A DNA stretch of 64,000 nucleotides from Coenobita brevimanus (Eukaryota > Arthropoda > Malacostraca > Decapoda > Coenobitidae). Location of the stretch: positions 37,852,555 through 37,916,554 of the forward strand of contig CM064653.1 of assembly GCA_032717465.1 (NCBI GenBank). The letters are read 5' to 3'. Of the stretch, positions 31,490 through 44,429 are shown piece by piece. The stretch's first letter is position 1. The number at the start of each line of letters is the position of its first letter. The notes beneath the pieces were generated by a model. It worked only from the letters and a program-made list of their open reading frames with translations. It did no database searches and was not told where the DNA came from. Made by a program: the position numbers and the translations under genes.

Positions 31490-33165
31490 ACATATATCTA
31501 TCTATCTATCAATTGCCAGACGCCTCAATCCCGTTTGGGGTGGCCACAAACAAATTGCCTCCACGTCGCCCTGTCCCCCGCCATTTCACTGCCCTGCTCC
31601 CAACTCACACACCCCTCCCTCATATACCTCTCCACCCCATCCCTCCATCTCATCCTCGGCCTCCCCCTCCCTCTTCCCCCCTCCACCTCACTCACATACA
31701 CTCTCTTCATCAGTCTTTCACCCTCCATCCTCTCCACATGGCCAAACCACCTCAGTGTGTTCCTCATAACGCTTCCAATCACATCCACATCCACACCACA
31801 ACGTTCCTTTATATCCTCATTCATCAGCCTGTCTCTCCATGTGACTCCACAGGCTCCTCTTAAATAACTCATTGCCACTGCTCTCACTCTTGACTTGTGT
31901 ACTTCCAACAACGTCCAAGCTTCACTTCCATATGTTAGAGATGGTATCACAATACTGTCATGTAGTAACTTTTTCACTTCCATGCTCAATTCCCTGTTTC
32001 TTATCACTGCTTTCAAGGAACCAGCAACCTTTCTTCCCTCTGTACCCTTTCAAGCACGTCACCCTCCAAACCTCCATCCTTACTCATCAAACTACCCAAG
32101 TACTTAAACGTAATCACATTTTCCAATTCCTCACCATCCAACCTCACTGTACATTCACTGACTTCACCTCTCTCAAAGACCATCACTTTACTCTTCCCTA
32201 CATTCACCTTTAGATTCTGTTTCTTACACACTCTCCCAAACTCATCCACCAAGCCTTGCAGCTCCCCTTTGTCTTCACTCAACAACACAGTATCATCTGC
32301 AAACAACAGTACAGGGAGTTTCCAAACACTATCCTCTCTCACCAGGGCCACTCCAACATCCACTACCCTACCTTGTACCTCTTTTATTACCCCATCCATG
32401 TACAGATTGAACAACCATGGAGACATGACACATCCCTGTTTCAACCCAACCTCCAAAAAGAAAAATTCACTTAGTTCACCATCCACACGCAATGCAGCCT
32501 TAGCACCATCATACATACTCTTCACAGCATTCAACAACTTTCCATCTACTCCATATATTCTTAATACTTTCCACAGTCCTTGTCTATCCACCCTGTCATA
32601 TGCTTTCTCCAAATCCATGAAAGCCGCATACAACTTCTTTCCCTTCTCTAGAAACTTTTCCACTAAAGATCTAAGAATGAATATCTGATCTACACAACCT
32701 CTTCCCTTCCTAAAGCCTCCCTGTTCTTCTCCAACTAATTCCTGTTCTTTCTCTAACTCTGTCAATAAGTATCCTACCATACACTTTTCCTATTATACTA
32801 AGAAGACAAATGCCCCTGTGCTTACCACACACTTCTTTTTCCCCTTTTCCTTTGTACAAGGGAATAATTATACCTGACTTCCAATCCTCCGGGACTCTAC
32901 CTTCCTCCCAGGCCAATCTGCACTTCTTCCACATCCATTCTACTACTATCTCTCCCCCATGCTTCAGCATTTCACCACACACTCCATCAATTCCTGGGGC
33001 TTTCCCCAACTTAACTTTCTTCATTGCTTCCACAACTTCTATCCTACTGATTTCTTCCTGTCTTCTCACCTCCCTCCTTCTCCCAGCCATTCCCCAGCCA
33101 CTTATACTCGCATTACTTCCATCCTGTATGTTCAACAATTCCTTAAAGTGTTCTCTCCATCTGCT

Positions 33166-33169
<4 letters not shown>
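31490..33169 (-). mobile_element. LINE-B3, 5'-truncated copy
   Basis: Minus strand, from a (GATA)n tail at about 31497-31510 to a break at 33169 inside the RT linker (EKMSRWREHFKELLN). Close to LINE-B2 and B5. Frames: 32710-33168, 32013-32780 (FADD at about 32290), 31525-32016. Frame changes near 32750 and 32030 make it a pseudogene. Both ends abut (TA)n arrays, so no target duplication can be read. Confidence 0.85.

Positions 33170-33222
<53 letters not shown>
33170..33222. repeat. (TA)n array
   Basis: TA array at the truncated 5' end of LINE-B3. Confidence 0.9.
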
Positions 33223-33224
33223 GT

Positions 33225-33697
33225 ATATGTCCTTTCCTCTCCTCTATTCTTCTTTCCTTCCATCCTCTTCTATCTTTTTCTTTCCTTCATTTTTTCCTCG
33301 TCTTTCTGCCTATGGGTGACTTTACACTCCCTCTTCTGTCTTTCTTTCCTTCATTCTTTCCTCTTCCTTCTGCCTGTGGGTGACTCTGCACTGAGTGACA
33401 TGCCAAATGGTTTCCTGTACACCAGGAAACCATTTACCATGCTGTGTGGTAACCATACAACCAAATTTTGGCACCTGGTGGTTTAGTGAGTAAATATAGC
33501 GCTCCAATCGGACTGAGCCAGTGAAGGTTTATATCCAAGGGGTGGTTGGGGTTTACAGCTCAAATAATGCCATTCAGGGATGAGTGAGGCTGGTCACTCT
33601 CATCTTAAATGTCAGGACCAACTTGCCTAGCCCTGGGCTCCTACGCTCCTCATGGGGCAATGTAGGATTGGATAATAAATGAATGAATGAACGAATA
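33225..33697 (+). mobile_element. SINE-like family S, long copy (S5)
   Basis: Contains the C/T-rich region, the CCAAATTTTGGCACCTGGTG block, the tRNA-like promoter segment (GGTTTAGTGAGTAAA ... GGTTTATATCC), CATGGGGCAATGTAGGATTG and an AATGAATGAATGAA tail. The 5' end is lost into (TA)n. Confidence 0.72.
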
Positions 33698-33699
33698 TA

Positions 33700-34125
33700 C
33701 AGTAAACCCTCGATATAACAAACTAATTGGGGGGGGGGTCATTATATCCCAAGGTTCGCTATATCTGATGCTCATTATTAAATGACGGATTACCAACTCA
33801 GGGTCGCTACATCCATGAAGTCGTTTGGTCCTACATGCGCAACCACAACTTACTCTATGAAGTTTCACATTGGGAAATCAACGATTTATGTAGCTATACA
33901 GTATATGCACAGTAAATACCAGCCTGTATGAAGTTGTACATATAAATAAAATGCCTATAATGTGATGTAGTACTGTTACAGTACACTTCCCATGCAAGCG
34001 AGCAAAACTTCTGCCAGATATAGAGACCAAAGGTCGCTATATCCGATGGAAGTTTGCTCTGGAAACGGTGGGTCGTTGTATCGAAAGTTCGCTATAAAAG
34101 GGCTCATTATAATAAAGGTTTACTG
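33700..34125. mobile_element. M5, 426-bp non-autonomous pogo/Tigger-type element
   Basis: Termini CAGTAAACCCTCGATATAAC and ATTATAATAAAGGTTTACTG, flanked by TA on both sides. Internal CGCTATATC motifs repeat. No reading frame. Confidence 0.8.
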
Positions 34126-34129
34126 TATA

Positions 34130-35467
34130 TACCTCTCACTGCCCTACCCCCAACATTAATGCTTCTCACTTTCTGCACCCAATTATCATCCCCCATACTA
34201 TCCACATGCCCAAACCATCTCAATTTACCTCTCCTCACCACAACACCAATACACTCCAGTCCTATCCTACCTCTCAACTCTTCCATCGAAAACCTAGCCC
34301 ATCCAGGTCTTGCACTCAAGGATGCACTGCACATCCACCTAATCACTGTCATTTCTATGCATTTGTGACTGCGAATATCCTCTTCCTTTACTGTCCAGGT
34401 GTCATTACCATACAGCATTATGCTCCTAACACATGCCGCATACAAAGATCTCTTAGCATGGAGAGAGAGCCATCTCAGTGTCAGGAGATGCAACGGCTCT
34501 CTGAACTTCTTCCAACCACTCCTCACTCTAGCCACAGAACTAGTTCCAGCCCCACCTCCAATGCATAACATGTCTTCCAAATAACAAAACTCTTCCACAC
34601 ACTCAAGAGACTCACCAGCAAGTTCAATCCTTTCACATCTGGCAATATCCACATGCTCTCCCTGACACACCGCACACATGAAATCAGCCTTATCTCACGG
34701 TCTACCTCTAATACCATTACATCTCTTATGCACTCACTTATATACATACACTGCACAAGATGGAATTACTTTCCATGCCCTTGTGACAAATTGCACATGG
34801 CCACTCTCCCTCTTCTTTGATAGTACTGCCCCCAGCCCTAGATAACATCACTTTTGTTTTATCTTCATTTACTCTTAAGCCCTTGTGACCCTTACCATCT
34901 CTCCACTTCCTAAAATCTTTCTTCTGCCTCCTTTTCATCCTCTGCAACTAACACCAAATCATCAGCTTACAACATCTCCCATGGGTGTCCATTTCTGAAA
35001 GTCACGTGAGAGGGCTTCAAGTACCATGATAAACAACAAGGGGCTTAAGACTGTATGCACAACAACATTCAAAGAAAAGTCATCACTCAAATCTCCATTC
35101 ACCCATACCTGGGTGTGAGCACCTACATACATGACCATAACAACCCTAACCAGCCACTCCTTGATCACAAGCTTTCTCACTGCCCACCTCACTACCTCTC
35201 TAGGGAATCTGTCAAAGGACTTCTCCAAATCAACAAAAACAAAGTACAGGTCCCTTTTTTTTCCTATATATTTTACCTGAAGCTGTTGAACAATGCTTAT
35301 GGCATCAGCGGTCCCTTTGCCTGGCATAAACCCAAACCTCATCTCATCAATATTCACTCTTTCTCCAATCATACCTTCTAGACCTCTCTCCATACCTTCA
35401 TTATCTGGTCTAAAAGCTTTATGCCTCTATAATTTCCTTTTTCCAGGGCATCACCCTTCCCCTTGTA
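34130..35467 (-). mobile_element. LINE-A3, 3' part (degenerate)
   Basis: RT and C-terminal portion of LINE-A in broken frames: 34962-35393 (NIDEMRFGFMPGKGTADAIS, VDLEKSFDRFPREVV), 34738-34947, 34107-34679 (C-terminal block). The last ~150 bases of the usual 3' end are missing beside M5. At 35467 the LINE is cut by T6 at a TA; homology resumes at 40917 within the YKGKGD motif region. Confidence 0.8.
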
Positions 35468-37170
35468 CAGTGAGTTCTCGAAATACGAAAACCCGAAGTA
35501 CGAATTTTCGATGGTACGAAATCGATTAATATAGGGCAAATTCCACGGTACGAAAATATGTTTTGATGATACGAAAATCGATACTCGATACGAAAGAAAA
35601 TGCAGAGATAGCCCGATTATCCAGACTATATGATGTGAATTGCCTGAATAGTCTGAAATCACAACTAATCTGGCGGAAACAAAACGCAAGTACTGTTAGA
35701 ATGATTTATTTACTGGTAAATGTACTATGAAAGACACAACTATCTTCCCAGTTCAGTCTGAAGAAAATTTACACCAGGCGAAATACAATGAAAACCTTGT
35801 TTCCACTAGTGCGTGTTTCAAATGGTTTGATTCTTCCATGCAATATTCGTCAGACTTTGGGAAGATACTTGTGTCTTTCATTGTACACTTGAAGCAGCAA
35901 AAAGACCTTACCAATTCAATTCATAATCCTCCAGCTTGTTTCTGTAATTTTCTGACAACTTTCAGTTTGGCAAATTACTTTTTCCTCCTGAAAAATTTCC
36001 TCCCCGTTATTATCGTTATTTTCCCCTACGATCGTTTCCAGCGCAGTGGAAGAAACTCAACATGCTCAAAGGTGGATATTGTTTCCTAATTTCCCAACTG
36101 GAGGTTAGGTTAGGTTAAAATTATTAGGTACAGATAAGCTCGGTTAGGCCAGGTTTAGTTAAACACTTAGGGAAGAACAGTCCTATCCGCCAATATGTTA
36201 ACGAAATAAAAATAGAGCCGTCAAACCAGAACAGCTAAAAATGACGGGGAAACAGATTTAATAAGAAACGTTTACTGTATTTACCAACCCAGAAATAATC
36301 TGAAAAATATAACAGACTATCAGGAAGAACTGATTTGGTAAGGTGCTTTCACAGCTTAAAGTAAAACGTAAGTTTAGCCCCCTCAATGGCTGTGGGTTCA
36401 GATATTTGCGTGCTCCTGTGGTCAGCCTTAGGACCATTTTTTCAAAGTTCTAAAATCAATTTCTTTTTCTCACATATGTGAAAAGACTTGTCTGGCACAC
36501 CTGGCTTTTTATTTTTTTTGTAAATTATTTTTTTCCCTCATCCCATCCTGTGATTTGCTATGATTCGTGTAAGAATGAATAAAATTAGGATGCGTGTTAC
36601 ATCAGCACGTATACATCGGCCGAAAACATCTGGGACGAAGTGAACTGTGAACGCCTGACTGCTTGAGATGGTCGAGTAGGGTCGTGTAAACACACCAGTG
36701 ACCCTCAATCCCTTCCCATAATTGCTCGCAGTTTTTTATAGCTCACCCTAACTCAACGTCAATGACACCAGTACAGTAAGGCGTTGTTCAGGGCCAGCAG
36801 CTATGAAAGCGATAATGGAATACATTAATGTCTGTATCAGTCCTCTCTCTTTCACACATACACATAAGAACAAACAGAAGAATGAGCAGTAAATGTACAC
36901 TAACTCTAAGAAGCAGAAGTAACTGTGCTCAGTTGGTCCAAAATATATTGGGAAGAGTGATACCGAACGAAGAATGTGGAACTGAATGCTAACCTACAAG
37001 AACATGTGGGATGAAAGAGTAATTTTTTTCTGATTAGCAAACATTTTTGTTCCATATCGTCTCTTAAAATTGTAAAACCCATAATCTTTCGTGTAAGCAT
37101 ACAGCCTAAAGACCTTACCAATTCAGTTCATATTCCTCTAGTTTGTCGTCTATATTTTTCTGACTATTTT

Positions 37171-40024
37171 CTATCTATCTATCTATCTATAGCCCGACGC
37201 CCTAATCCTGCAAAGGGTGGCCACTGACAAAACGCCTCCAAGTCACTCTGTCACCCACCATTTGACTCCCCTCCCCCCAGCTCACCCCCCCCTCCCTCAT
37301 ATACCTCTCAACTCCATCCCTCCACCTCATCCTCGGTCTACCCCTCCCTCTCCCTCCCTCCACCTCACCTACATACACCCTCTTAGTCAGTCTTTCATTC
37401 TCCATCCTCTCCACATGTCCAAACCACCTCAGTGTATTTCTCCTAATCTTTTCAACCACATCCACATCTACCCCACAACGTTCCTTCACTTCTTCATTCG
37501 TCAACCTGTCCCTCCACGTCACTCCACATGCTCCTCTCAAGTAACTCATTTCCACTGCTCTCACTCTTCACTTGTTCCCTTCTTGCAAGGTCCACGCCTC
37601 GCTTCCATACGTCAGGGTAGGGATCACAATACCATCATGCAGTGACTTCTTAACTTCCATACTCACCTCCCTATTTCTCATCACTGCTTTCAGTGTACCA
37701 ACAACCTTCCTTCCCTGCTGTACCCTTTCATTTACTTCATCCCCCAAAGTTCCATCCTTACTCATCACACTACCCAAGTACTTGAATGCACTCACATTCT
37801 CCATATCCTCACCATCCAACCTCACTGCACACTCAGTGACTTCATTCCTCTCAAACACCATAACTTTACTTTTGTTTACATTAACTTTCAGCTTCCTCCT
37901 CCTACACACTGTCTCAAATTCATTCACCAAACCTTGCAACTCCCATTCATCTTCACTCAACAATACTGTATCATCAGCAAACAGCAACTCCGGAAGCTTC
38001 CAAATCTCACCCTCATTCATTAGGGCCACCCCCACATCCACTGCCCTACCTTGAACCTCCTTTACAACCCCATCCATATATATATTAAACAGCCATGGAG
38101 ACATTACACACCCCTGTTTCAGTCCCACATTGAGATCAAAGAACTCACTCAGCTCACCATCCACTCGCACCATAGCCCTAGCTCCCTCATACATACTCTT
38201 CACAGCACTCAACAATTTCCCCTCCACTCCATATATTCTTAATACCTTCCACATACCTTGCCTATCTATTCTGTCATAAGCTTTCTCCAAGTCCATGAAG
38301 GCAGCATACACTTTCCTTCCCTTCTCTAGATACTTCTCCACTAAACATCTTAGAACAAATATCTGGTCTACACACCCTTTTCCCTTCCTAAATCCCCCTT
38401 GTTCTTCTCCAACTAGCTCCTCTGTCATATGCCTAACCCTATCAATGAGTATTCTACCATATATTTTACCAGTCACACTAAGAAGGCAAATACCCCTATG
38501 GTTACCACATACTTCTCTCTCCCCTTTTCCTTTGTACAGAGGAACAATTATACCTGATTTCCAGTCCTCTGGAACCCTTCCCTCTTCCCAAGCCAATCTA
38601 CACAACTTCCATATCCACTCCACAACAATCTCACCCCCATACCTAAGCATTTCACCACACACTCCATCAATTCCTGGGGCCTTTCCCAGCTTAATCTTCT
38701 TCATCGCTTCCACTACTTCCGACCTACTGATCTCTTCCTCCCTCCCCTCATCTCTTCTTCTCCCAGCCATTCCCCAACCACTTATACTCACACTGCTCTC
38801 ACTCTCTACATTCAACAAATCCTCAAAGTGCTCCTTCCATCTCCTCACTTTCTCTCTCTTCTCCACCAACAATCTATTATTCCTATCCTTCACTCCCCTA
38901 CTATTTCCCCTTTCACACTGCCTTACTTTCTTTATCTCCTTCCAAAACAATTTCTTACTCTCCCTCCATTTCACACTCAGATTCCTCCCAAACTCTTCAT
39001 CCACTTTCTTCTTACTCTCCTTCACCAGTCTCTTAACCTCCCTTCTCCTGCTCACATATACCTCTCTCTTCTTTCTCTCATCTTCTCCCCTACCTCTACT
39101 CGCCAACCATTCACCATATGCCTTCTTCTTTTGTTCCACAGCTCGTTTCACCTCATCATTCCACCATGCTGTCCCTTGCACACCCTTGCATCTCCTCCTC
39201 ACTCCACAAACCGCCTCACACGCTGCGCTTATCTCTTCCGTGAATATCTTACATACGTCTTCCACCCCTTCCATCTGCTCTAGCTCATACCTTCCCAATC
39301 TTTCTTCCACTATGCTCTTATACTCTGTCCTTTTCTCACTATCTTGCAATTTCTCCACTCTTCTCACAGGAGCTGCTTCCTCCTGTCTTCCCCTTCGCCT
39401 CCTCAACCACTTTCTTTGCAGCTCTACCTTGGCCATCACTAAGTGATGGTCCGAGACTCCATTCCCCCACCCTCTCCACACTCTTGCATCCAACACTTGT
39501 CTTCTCATTCGCTCATCCACACACACGTAGTCTATCATTGCCTTTCGTTCAACAAGTTCACCATCCATCCTCCTCATTACTCTCCACGTATACCGGTGGA
39601 TCATCTTATGACGAAAGTAGGTGTTGGCTATTGCCAACCCCTTACCAGCACAGATGTCCACCAAAGCACTACCATTCCCATCTACTTCAGCTGGCACACC
39701 CCACTGACCAACCACTCCATCCACTCGTACATTCCCAACTTTGCCATTCACGTCTCCAATCAACAGCACTCTCTCGCTCCTCTCAAACTTGTCCATACAT
39801 GCTTCTACTCTCGCCCAAAACTCATCTTTCACTCTTGCCACTCGATCCTCTGTTGGAGCATACACACATACAATCGCCCATGCTTGTATACCTACTTTCA
39901 TCCTCACCCATACAATCCTTGCACCCACTGTTCCATACTCTCTTATATTCTCCTTCCACTTCTTGCTTATCATCAGACATACTCCCTCTCTTGCCCTCTC
40001 ATTCTCACTGACTCCCGCACATAT
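37171..40024 (-). mobile_element. LINE-B4, nested in T6, with 10-bp target duplication
   Basis: Flanked by exact TGACTATTTT (37161-37170 and 40025-40034). Ends with a (GATA)n tail (37171-37190 on the plus strand as CTAT repeats). It is a distinct subfamily from B2/B3/B5 and the most complete LINE-B copy: 5'-truncated inside the endonuclease. Confidence 0.92.
37202..39973 (-). pseudogene. LINE-B4 endonuclease-RT, a single nonsense codon
   Basis: An 801-residue frame (37568-39973) starts within the endonuclease (CVYAPTEDRVARVKDEFW, LLIGDVNGKVG, YTWRVMRRMDG, MIDYVCVDERMR, SDHHLVMAKVEL), continues through the linker (TAWWNDEVKRAVEQKKKAYG) and the RT (YKGKGEREVCGNHRG, GEEQGGFRKGKGCVDQ, AAFMDLEKAYDRID, GLKQGCVMSPWLFN, LLFADDTVLLSEDE, FKYLGSVMSKDG). 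A TGA at 37568-37570 (TCA in other copies) stops it. The remaining 120 residues ([20 protein letters not shown]...WRRFVSGHPLQD) follow in the same frame. The first ~100 endonuclease residues are missing. Confidence 0.9.
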
Positions 40025-40499
40025 TGACTATTTTGAGGGTGGTAAATTATGTTCTCTTGCTGAAAGAAACTTACTCAAAATTAGGGCGCATGTAACATAA
40101 GCACGTAGGCATCGGCGAATACATCTGGAGTTAAGAGAACGCCTGACTTGGGATGGTAGAGTAGGGTCATGTACACACACCACTGTCCTTCGTTCCCTTC
40201 CTGTAATTGTTCGCAGTTTTTTATAATGCCCTAACTCAACGTCATTGATACCGATACAGGGAAGTGTTGTTCAAGGCCAGCAGCTATGAAGGGGTTAACA
40301 GAATACTGTATGAAAAATTCAAAATGGGTGCAGTGCATAGCGCCGCACTCATCACGTGCCGAGAGAAAACGAACTAATCTCTCTCTGGTAAACAAATTTT
40401 CGCGTGGTTCTCAGTTGAGTTCACGTCCCTCCTCTCCTCACAGCCTCGCTGTACGTGAGGATATTTTCGCAGCCCTTCATCTTTTCGTACTGTTTCCCC

Positions 40500-40775
40500 A
40501 TGCCTCCCAAGCGCCCTGCATCATCTCCAGCATTGGAGAAGCCCACTGCAAAGAAGCAGCAGCACTGTACTGTAATTCTGGAAAGGAAATTGGAAATTAT
40601 AAGACCCCATGAGGAGGGGCAGGGAGTCTCGGATATTGGGCGTGCTTTAGGCCTTGCTGTTTCCACCACTGGGACTGTGACAAAGAAAATGGAGATGTAC
40701 AAGAATATGACCACCTCCTTCTCTACAATTGTATACAGGTATTGCTTACTTCTTAATAGAAGGGGTGAAGTTTAG
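40500..40775 (+). pseudogene. Tigger transposase N-terminal remnant in T6
   Basis: Begins MPPKRPASSPALEKPTAKKQ and continues with a CENP-B-type HTH (LERKLEIIRPHEEGQGVSDI, GRALGLAVSTTGTV), then runs out of homology; the element's terminus follows only 140 bp later, so the catalytic domain is deleted. Could at most make a short DNA-binding peptide. Confidence 0.7.
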
Positions 40776-40916
40776 GTGGGGGTCCGAGGGGGTCCTGGGA
40801 TGCATCCCCCCATTTATATGTATATTTCAATGGGGAAAATTGTTCCAATATACGAAATTTCAAATTACGAAAGTTTTTTTTGGTCCCTATCCCGTTCGTA
40901 TATCAAGGACTCACTG

Positions 40917-42936
40917 TACACAGTTCCAATTACACTCTTCAGCCAATCATCCGGGACAACAAACTCATAAATAATCGTATTTATCAGGTCAGTGACTAAC
41001 CTCACTCCTATATCTCCTGAGGCTTTCAACAATTCAGCTGTCAACCCAGACACACCTGCTGCCTTCCCCACCTGCATCCTGCCTATTGCCCCATTCACAG
41101 TAACGGCATCAATCAGAGGCCAAGGGCCAAACCCGGATCTGCTGGCTTCAAACCTTCCCTGCCCTAGTCAAACTCCTCATTCAACAACTGGTTATAATGC
41201 TCTCTCCATGCATTTTTAATATCCCACTACTCACTATAAACCTTCCTTCATAATTCTTCAAACACTGCTCACCTATGATATCCCTATTCTCCCTCTTCAT
41301 CTGATTTGTCACCTTAAAAATCATATTCCTCCTTCCACATGATTTAGGTTATCAAGTAAAAGTGTCTGTGACTCTGACTTTGCCCTGTAAAACTCTTTTC
41401 TACCTGTATGCTTGGCAGCTATGTATTCCTCTTTGTTACCACCCTTCCTCCATGCCCAGAAAAGCCTTCTTTTCTCCTTAACTGCAGCTTCTACACACTC
41501 ATCCCACCACCAAGCCACTTTATGTCTTGTAGGGCCTCTTGTCCTTCCACATACTGAATCAGTAACTCTCAAGAGGTTAGTCTTGGTGGCTCTGTACTGT
41601 TCATTAACACTTTTGTCCATGTCTCCCTGTTCAGCCACCACTCTCCTAATCTCGTTATAGAAGGCATCCTTTACTGCTTGGTTCTTCAACTTCCAAACTA
41701 TCCTCCTAGGTGATAGATCCTCTTTTTCATCATCCACTCCTTAAGCACCATGTCACAAATCAATAACTTATGTTGCTGCACACACTCCTCACTTCCTATA
41801 ACTTTAACATCCCTCACTAACCTCCTATCAGCCATTGTGACCAGGAAATAGTTCATGGGTTGCTACTTCCCCCAGACTCATACACAATCAACCTACTCTC
41901 TTTTTTCCTAAAATGCATGTTGCACACAATCATGTTCATTGCCTCCTCACACTCAAGTATCCTTTCCCCTTCTCAATTTTTGTATCATATGCACATCCCC
42001 CATGTACTCCTTCATTTCATTAAGATGCTTCACCTACATGACCATTTAAATCCCCCCCTAATACTACAATTGCATCATCCCTCATACCACTTACTACACA
42101 TATTATTTCATCCCAAAATCTATCCTTCTCTACCTCATCCAGGCCTGCCTGTGGAACATACGCTGATACAATTGCAAACACCATCCCACAGAACAAAATT
42201 TTCACTACTATTATCTTATCACTTACTCTGATTACATCCATGACATATTCCAACCATTTCTCCCTAACCAACACACCCACACCCCCATATGCATCTATCC
42301 TACCTGCCAAAGCAACTTATAGTAACAATCCCTCCCAGCAATCTTTCTAGCTGATCCACCCCTATACCAGACATCTTGTACACATCCCACATCCACCCAT
42401 CTCCTACTCATTACCTTAACCACTTCCCTCACTCTAACCCTTAACTTCCCACATTCTACAAAGTCACTCTGATCCCCCTGGGTGATTTAATGTCCTCTGG
42501 CTTCCTTTGAATTCCATTCTATAACTCGGTCATAATCAGTAAAATATGATGAGGAAACATGCCATAGGCCCTGCCAACTGCACATTTCCAGGCCCAGGCA
42601 ATGGATCTGGGACCCCTAGCTGACCAGCCTTGACCAGTGGCTGTGGTAGTGGCCTCGGGGCACTATGCCAGGACAGCTACAGGGACACCCTCCTGGGGTG
42701 CTACTCCCAGGTTTGGGCCCTTCTTTAGTGGGCGGAAGCAGCAACCTGGGAAACGCAATGCCCTGTACCCTCTAGCACAGGTTTGAGCCCCATCTCACCC
42801 CGGCCCCATGAATTATGCTGGAGGAGCCCTCATCATGCTTCCCCTCAAAAGGTCCACCATTAGGTAGCGGGGACAAAGTTTTCTGGCCGCATGCCCTTGC
42901 TGGCGTCAACCCCCATAATATAGTGGGGTATGTAGT

Positions 42937-42938
<2 letters not shown>
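40917..42938 (-). mobile_element. LINE-A3, 5' part with 5' UTR
   Basis: Continuation of LINE-A3 beyond T6: RT start (GRMQVGKAAGVSGLTAELLK), linker (WWWDECVEAAVKEKRRLFWA, 41321-41737), endonuclease remnants (VSAYVPQAGLDEVEKDRF, GGDLNGHVGEAS, 42020-42310) and a 5' UTR (about 42555-42938) matching LINE-A1. Many frame breaks; older than A1, A2 and A5. Confidence 0.8.

Positions 42939-43022
<84 letters not shown>
42939..43022. repeat. (TA)n array
   Basis: TA array between the LINE-A3 5' end and Tc1-2. Confidence 0.9.
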
Positions 43023-43023
<1 letters not shown>

Positions 43024-44404
43024 GCTCGTCAGAAGTATCGAGAGCCCTGCGTCCCTCCTACGAAACAAACCTTTCAACATTGAAAAAACATATAAATAAT
43101 GCATTTTATTTACCTTTAGTACTTAGGGTAGCCTTTACACTTCTTCACAGACCTGAGACGTCTTGCAAGTGAAAAGGTGAGGTTCCTGAGGTGCTGGAGG
43201 GGTATTTTGTCCCAGGAGTCACAAATGGAGGCTTCCAGCTTAGGCAGAGAGCTCACGTCCTTCCCTTGGAGATTCTTCTTTACGAGGTACCAGAGGTTTT
43301 CTATCGGGTTGAGGTCTGGGCAATTTCCTGGCCAGTCTTTCATGAATGATATCTTGCAGTCATGAAGCCAATTGGTGACCGATTTGGCCTTATGAGCAGG
43401 TGCACCGTCCACCTGAAACACTCGTGCACCTGTGAGCTCGAAGGACTCTGGTAAATGATCACACAGGAGCTCCAGATAAACATCCTGATTCACTCTGCAG
43501 TTCTTGGGAAGCACAACAAGCTTCCCCAAACCTTTACCAGAAAAACAACCTCATACCATGAGTGAATCAGGATGTTTAACTGTGCTTTCAACGTAACGTG
43601 GGTCTTTGCGCTGGTACACACGTGCTCCTCTGTTACAGGTAACACTAAATGTTGCCTCATCAGGCCACAGCACTGGCAACCATTGCTCCTCACCCCAATT
43701 AAGGTACAGTATTTGTTAGCAAAGGCAAGCCTACGAAGTCGCTGGTAACGAGTGAGAAGAGGCTTTCTCACAGGCCTGTGACTTGTGTAACCAAGTTCAT
43801 GGACCCTTCGAGACACTGTGCGCACAGAAACCTCACCAAACACTTTCGGGTTGCTCTCCTTTATTTTCCTTACACTCACACGAGGATTAGACTCCACTGC
43901 ACGTTTTAAAACATTAACAGACCTCGGGGAAGTTGTCCTACGTCTACCAGACCGCGGTTTCTATGTGGGAATGTCACCACTATTTTCCACTCGAAAACGC
44001 GCGCACCACCTACGCACTGTCAATCGAGCCACACCAACCAGTTCACTAATTTCCTTCGTTTGGTGGCCTGCCTCCTTTAGAGCAATGATCTGGGATATGA
44101 TCTCACTCGATAGTTCATGGGTAGGTGCCATAACAAAGTGGCGAAAGCCAAAACACTGCGGGACACTCGGTAAAAAATGGCACAAATAGAGAGGGAGGCG
44201 CAGCGGAGTACCTCTCCCTCAGGCAGCCCATAGGCAACTGAGGCGGGAACCAACCAGCGTGTAGGAAGGCCTCAGGGTACCGTGACGTCATGCTAGCGCC
44301 ACAAACTTATGGCTCAATTTTTACTACCAAAAATGAGTGATTCTTTTTTGGCCATAAGTATTGCGTGCCCGGCCATAGGTGCTCGACACCTCTGACAAGC
44401 ACTG
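43023..44404 (-). mobile_element. Tc1-like transposon Tc1-2
   Basis: Same family as Tc1-1. Left terminus CGCTCGTCAGAAGTATCGAG (two bases shorter), right terminus CACCTCTGACAAGCACTG followed by TA. Embedded in (TA)n on both sides. Confidence 0.88.
43116..44131 (-). pseudogene. Tc1-like transposase pseudogene (less decayed copy)
   Basis: Minus strand from ATG 44131. HTH region SSEIISQIIALKEAGHQTKE, then ISELVGVARLTVRRWCARFR intact here (stopped in Tc1-1); second HTH (VNVLKRAVESNPRVSVRKIK). The catalytic half is open at 43116-43529: GKLVVLPKNCRVNQDVYLEL, VDGAPAH and NCPDLNPIENLW, with 35 residues between Asp and Glu; ends KKCKGYPKY. Frame breaks fall around 43960 (stop), 43730 and 43540-43610, where about 15 bases are also missing relative to Tc1-1. 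Confidence 0.85.
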
Positions 44405-44429
44405 TATATATATATATATATATATATAC
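44405..44429. repeat. (TA)n array
   Basis: Short TA array between Tc1-2 and LINE-B5. Confidence 0.85.

Larger units (their letters stand above)
35468..40916. mobile_element. T6, Tigger-like element inserted in LINE-A3
   Basis: Termini CAGTGAGTTCTCGAAATACG and TCGTATATCAAGGACTCACTG-like (to 40916) are inverted repeats; the TA at 35466-35467 is duplicated at 40917-40918. Without the nested LINE-B4 it is about 2.6 kb. It has only a transposase N-terminal remnant (40500) and an internal duplication: blocks at about 35900-36840 and 37105-37170 plus 40025-40300 are homologous. A GGTTAGGTTAGGTTA string lies at 36102-36115. Confidence 0.8.

Noticed and set aside
35727..36089. 120-residue plus-strand frame in T6
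   Set aside because: Its homologous duplicate (37105-37170 and onward) does not conserve it, and it resembles no transposase domain.
38295..39446. 383-residue plus-strand frame rich in Ser, Leu and Pro
   Set aside because: Antisense shadow of the LINE-B4 reverse transcriptase. The same holds for the similar frames opposite LINE-A and LINE-B copies.
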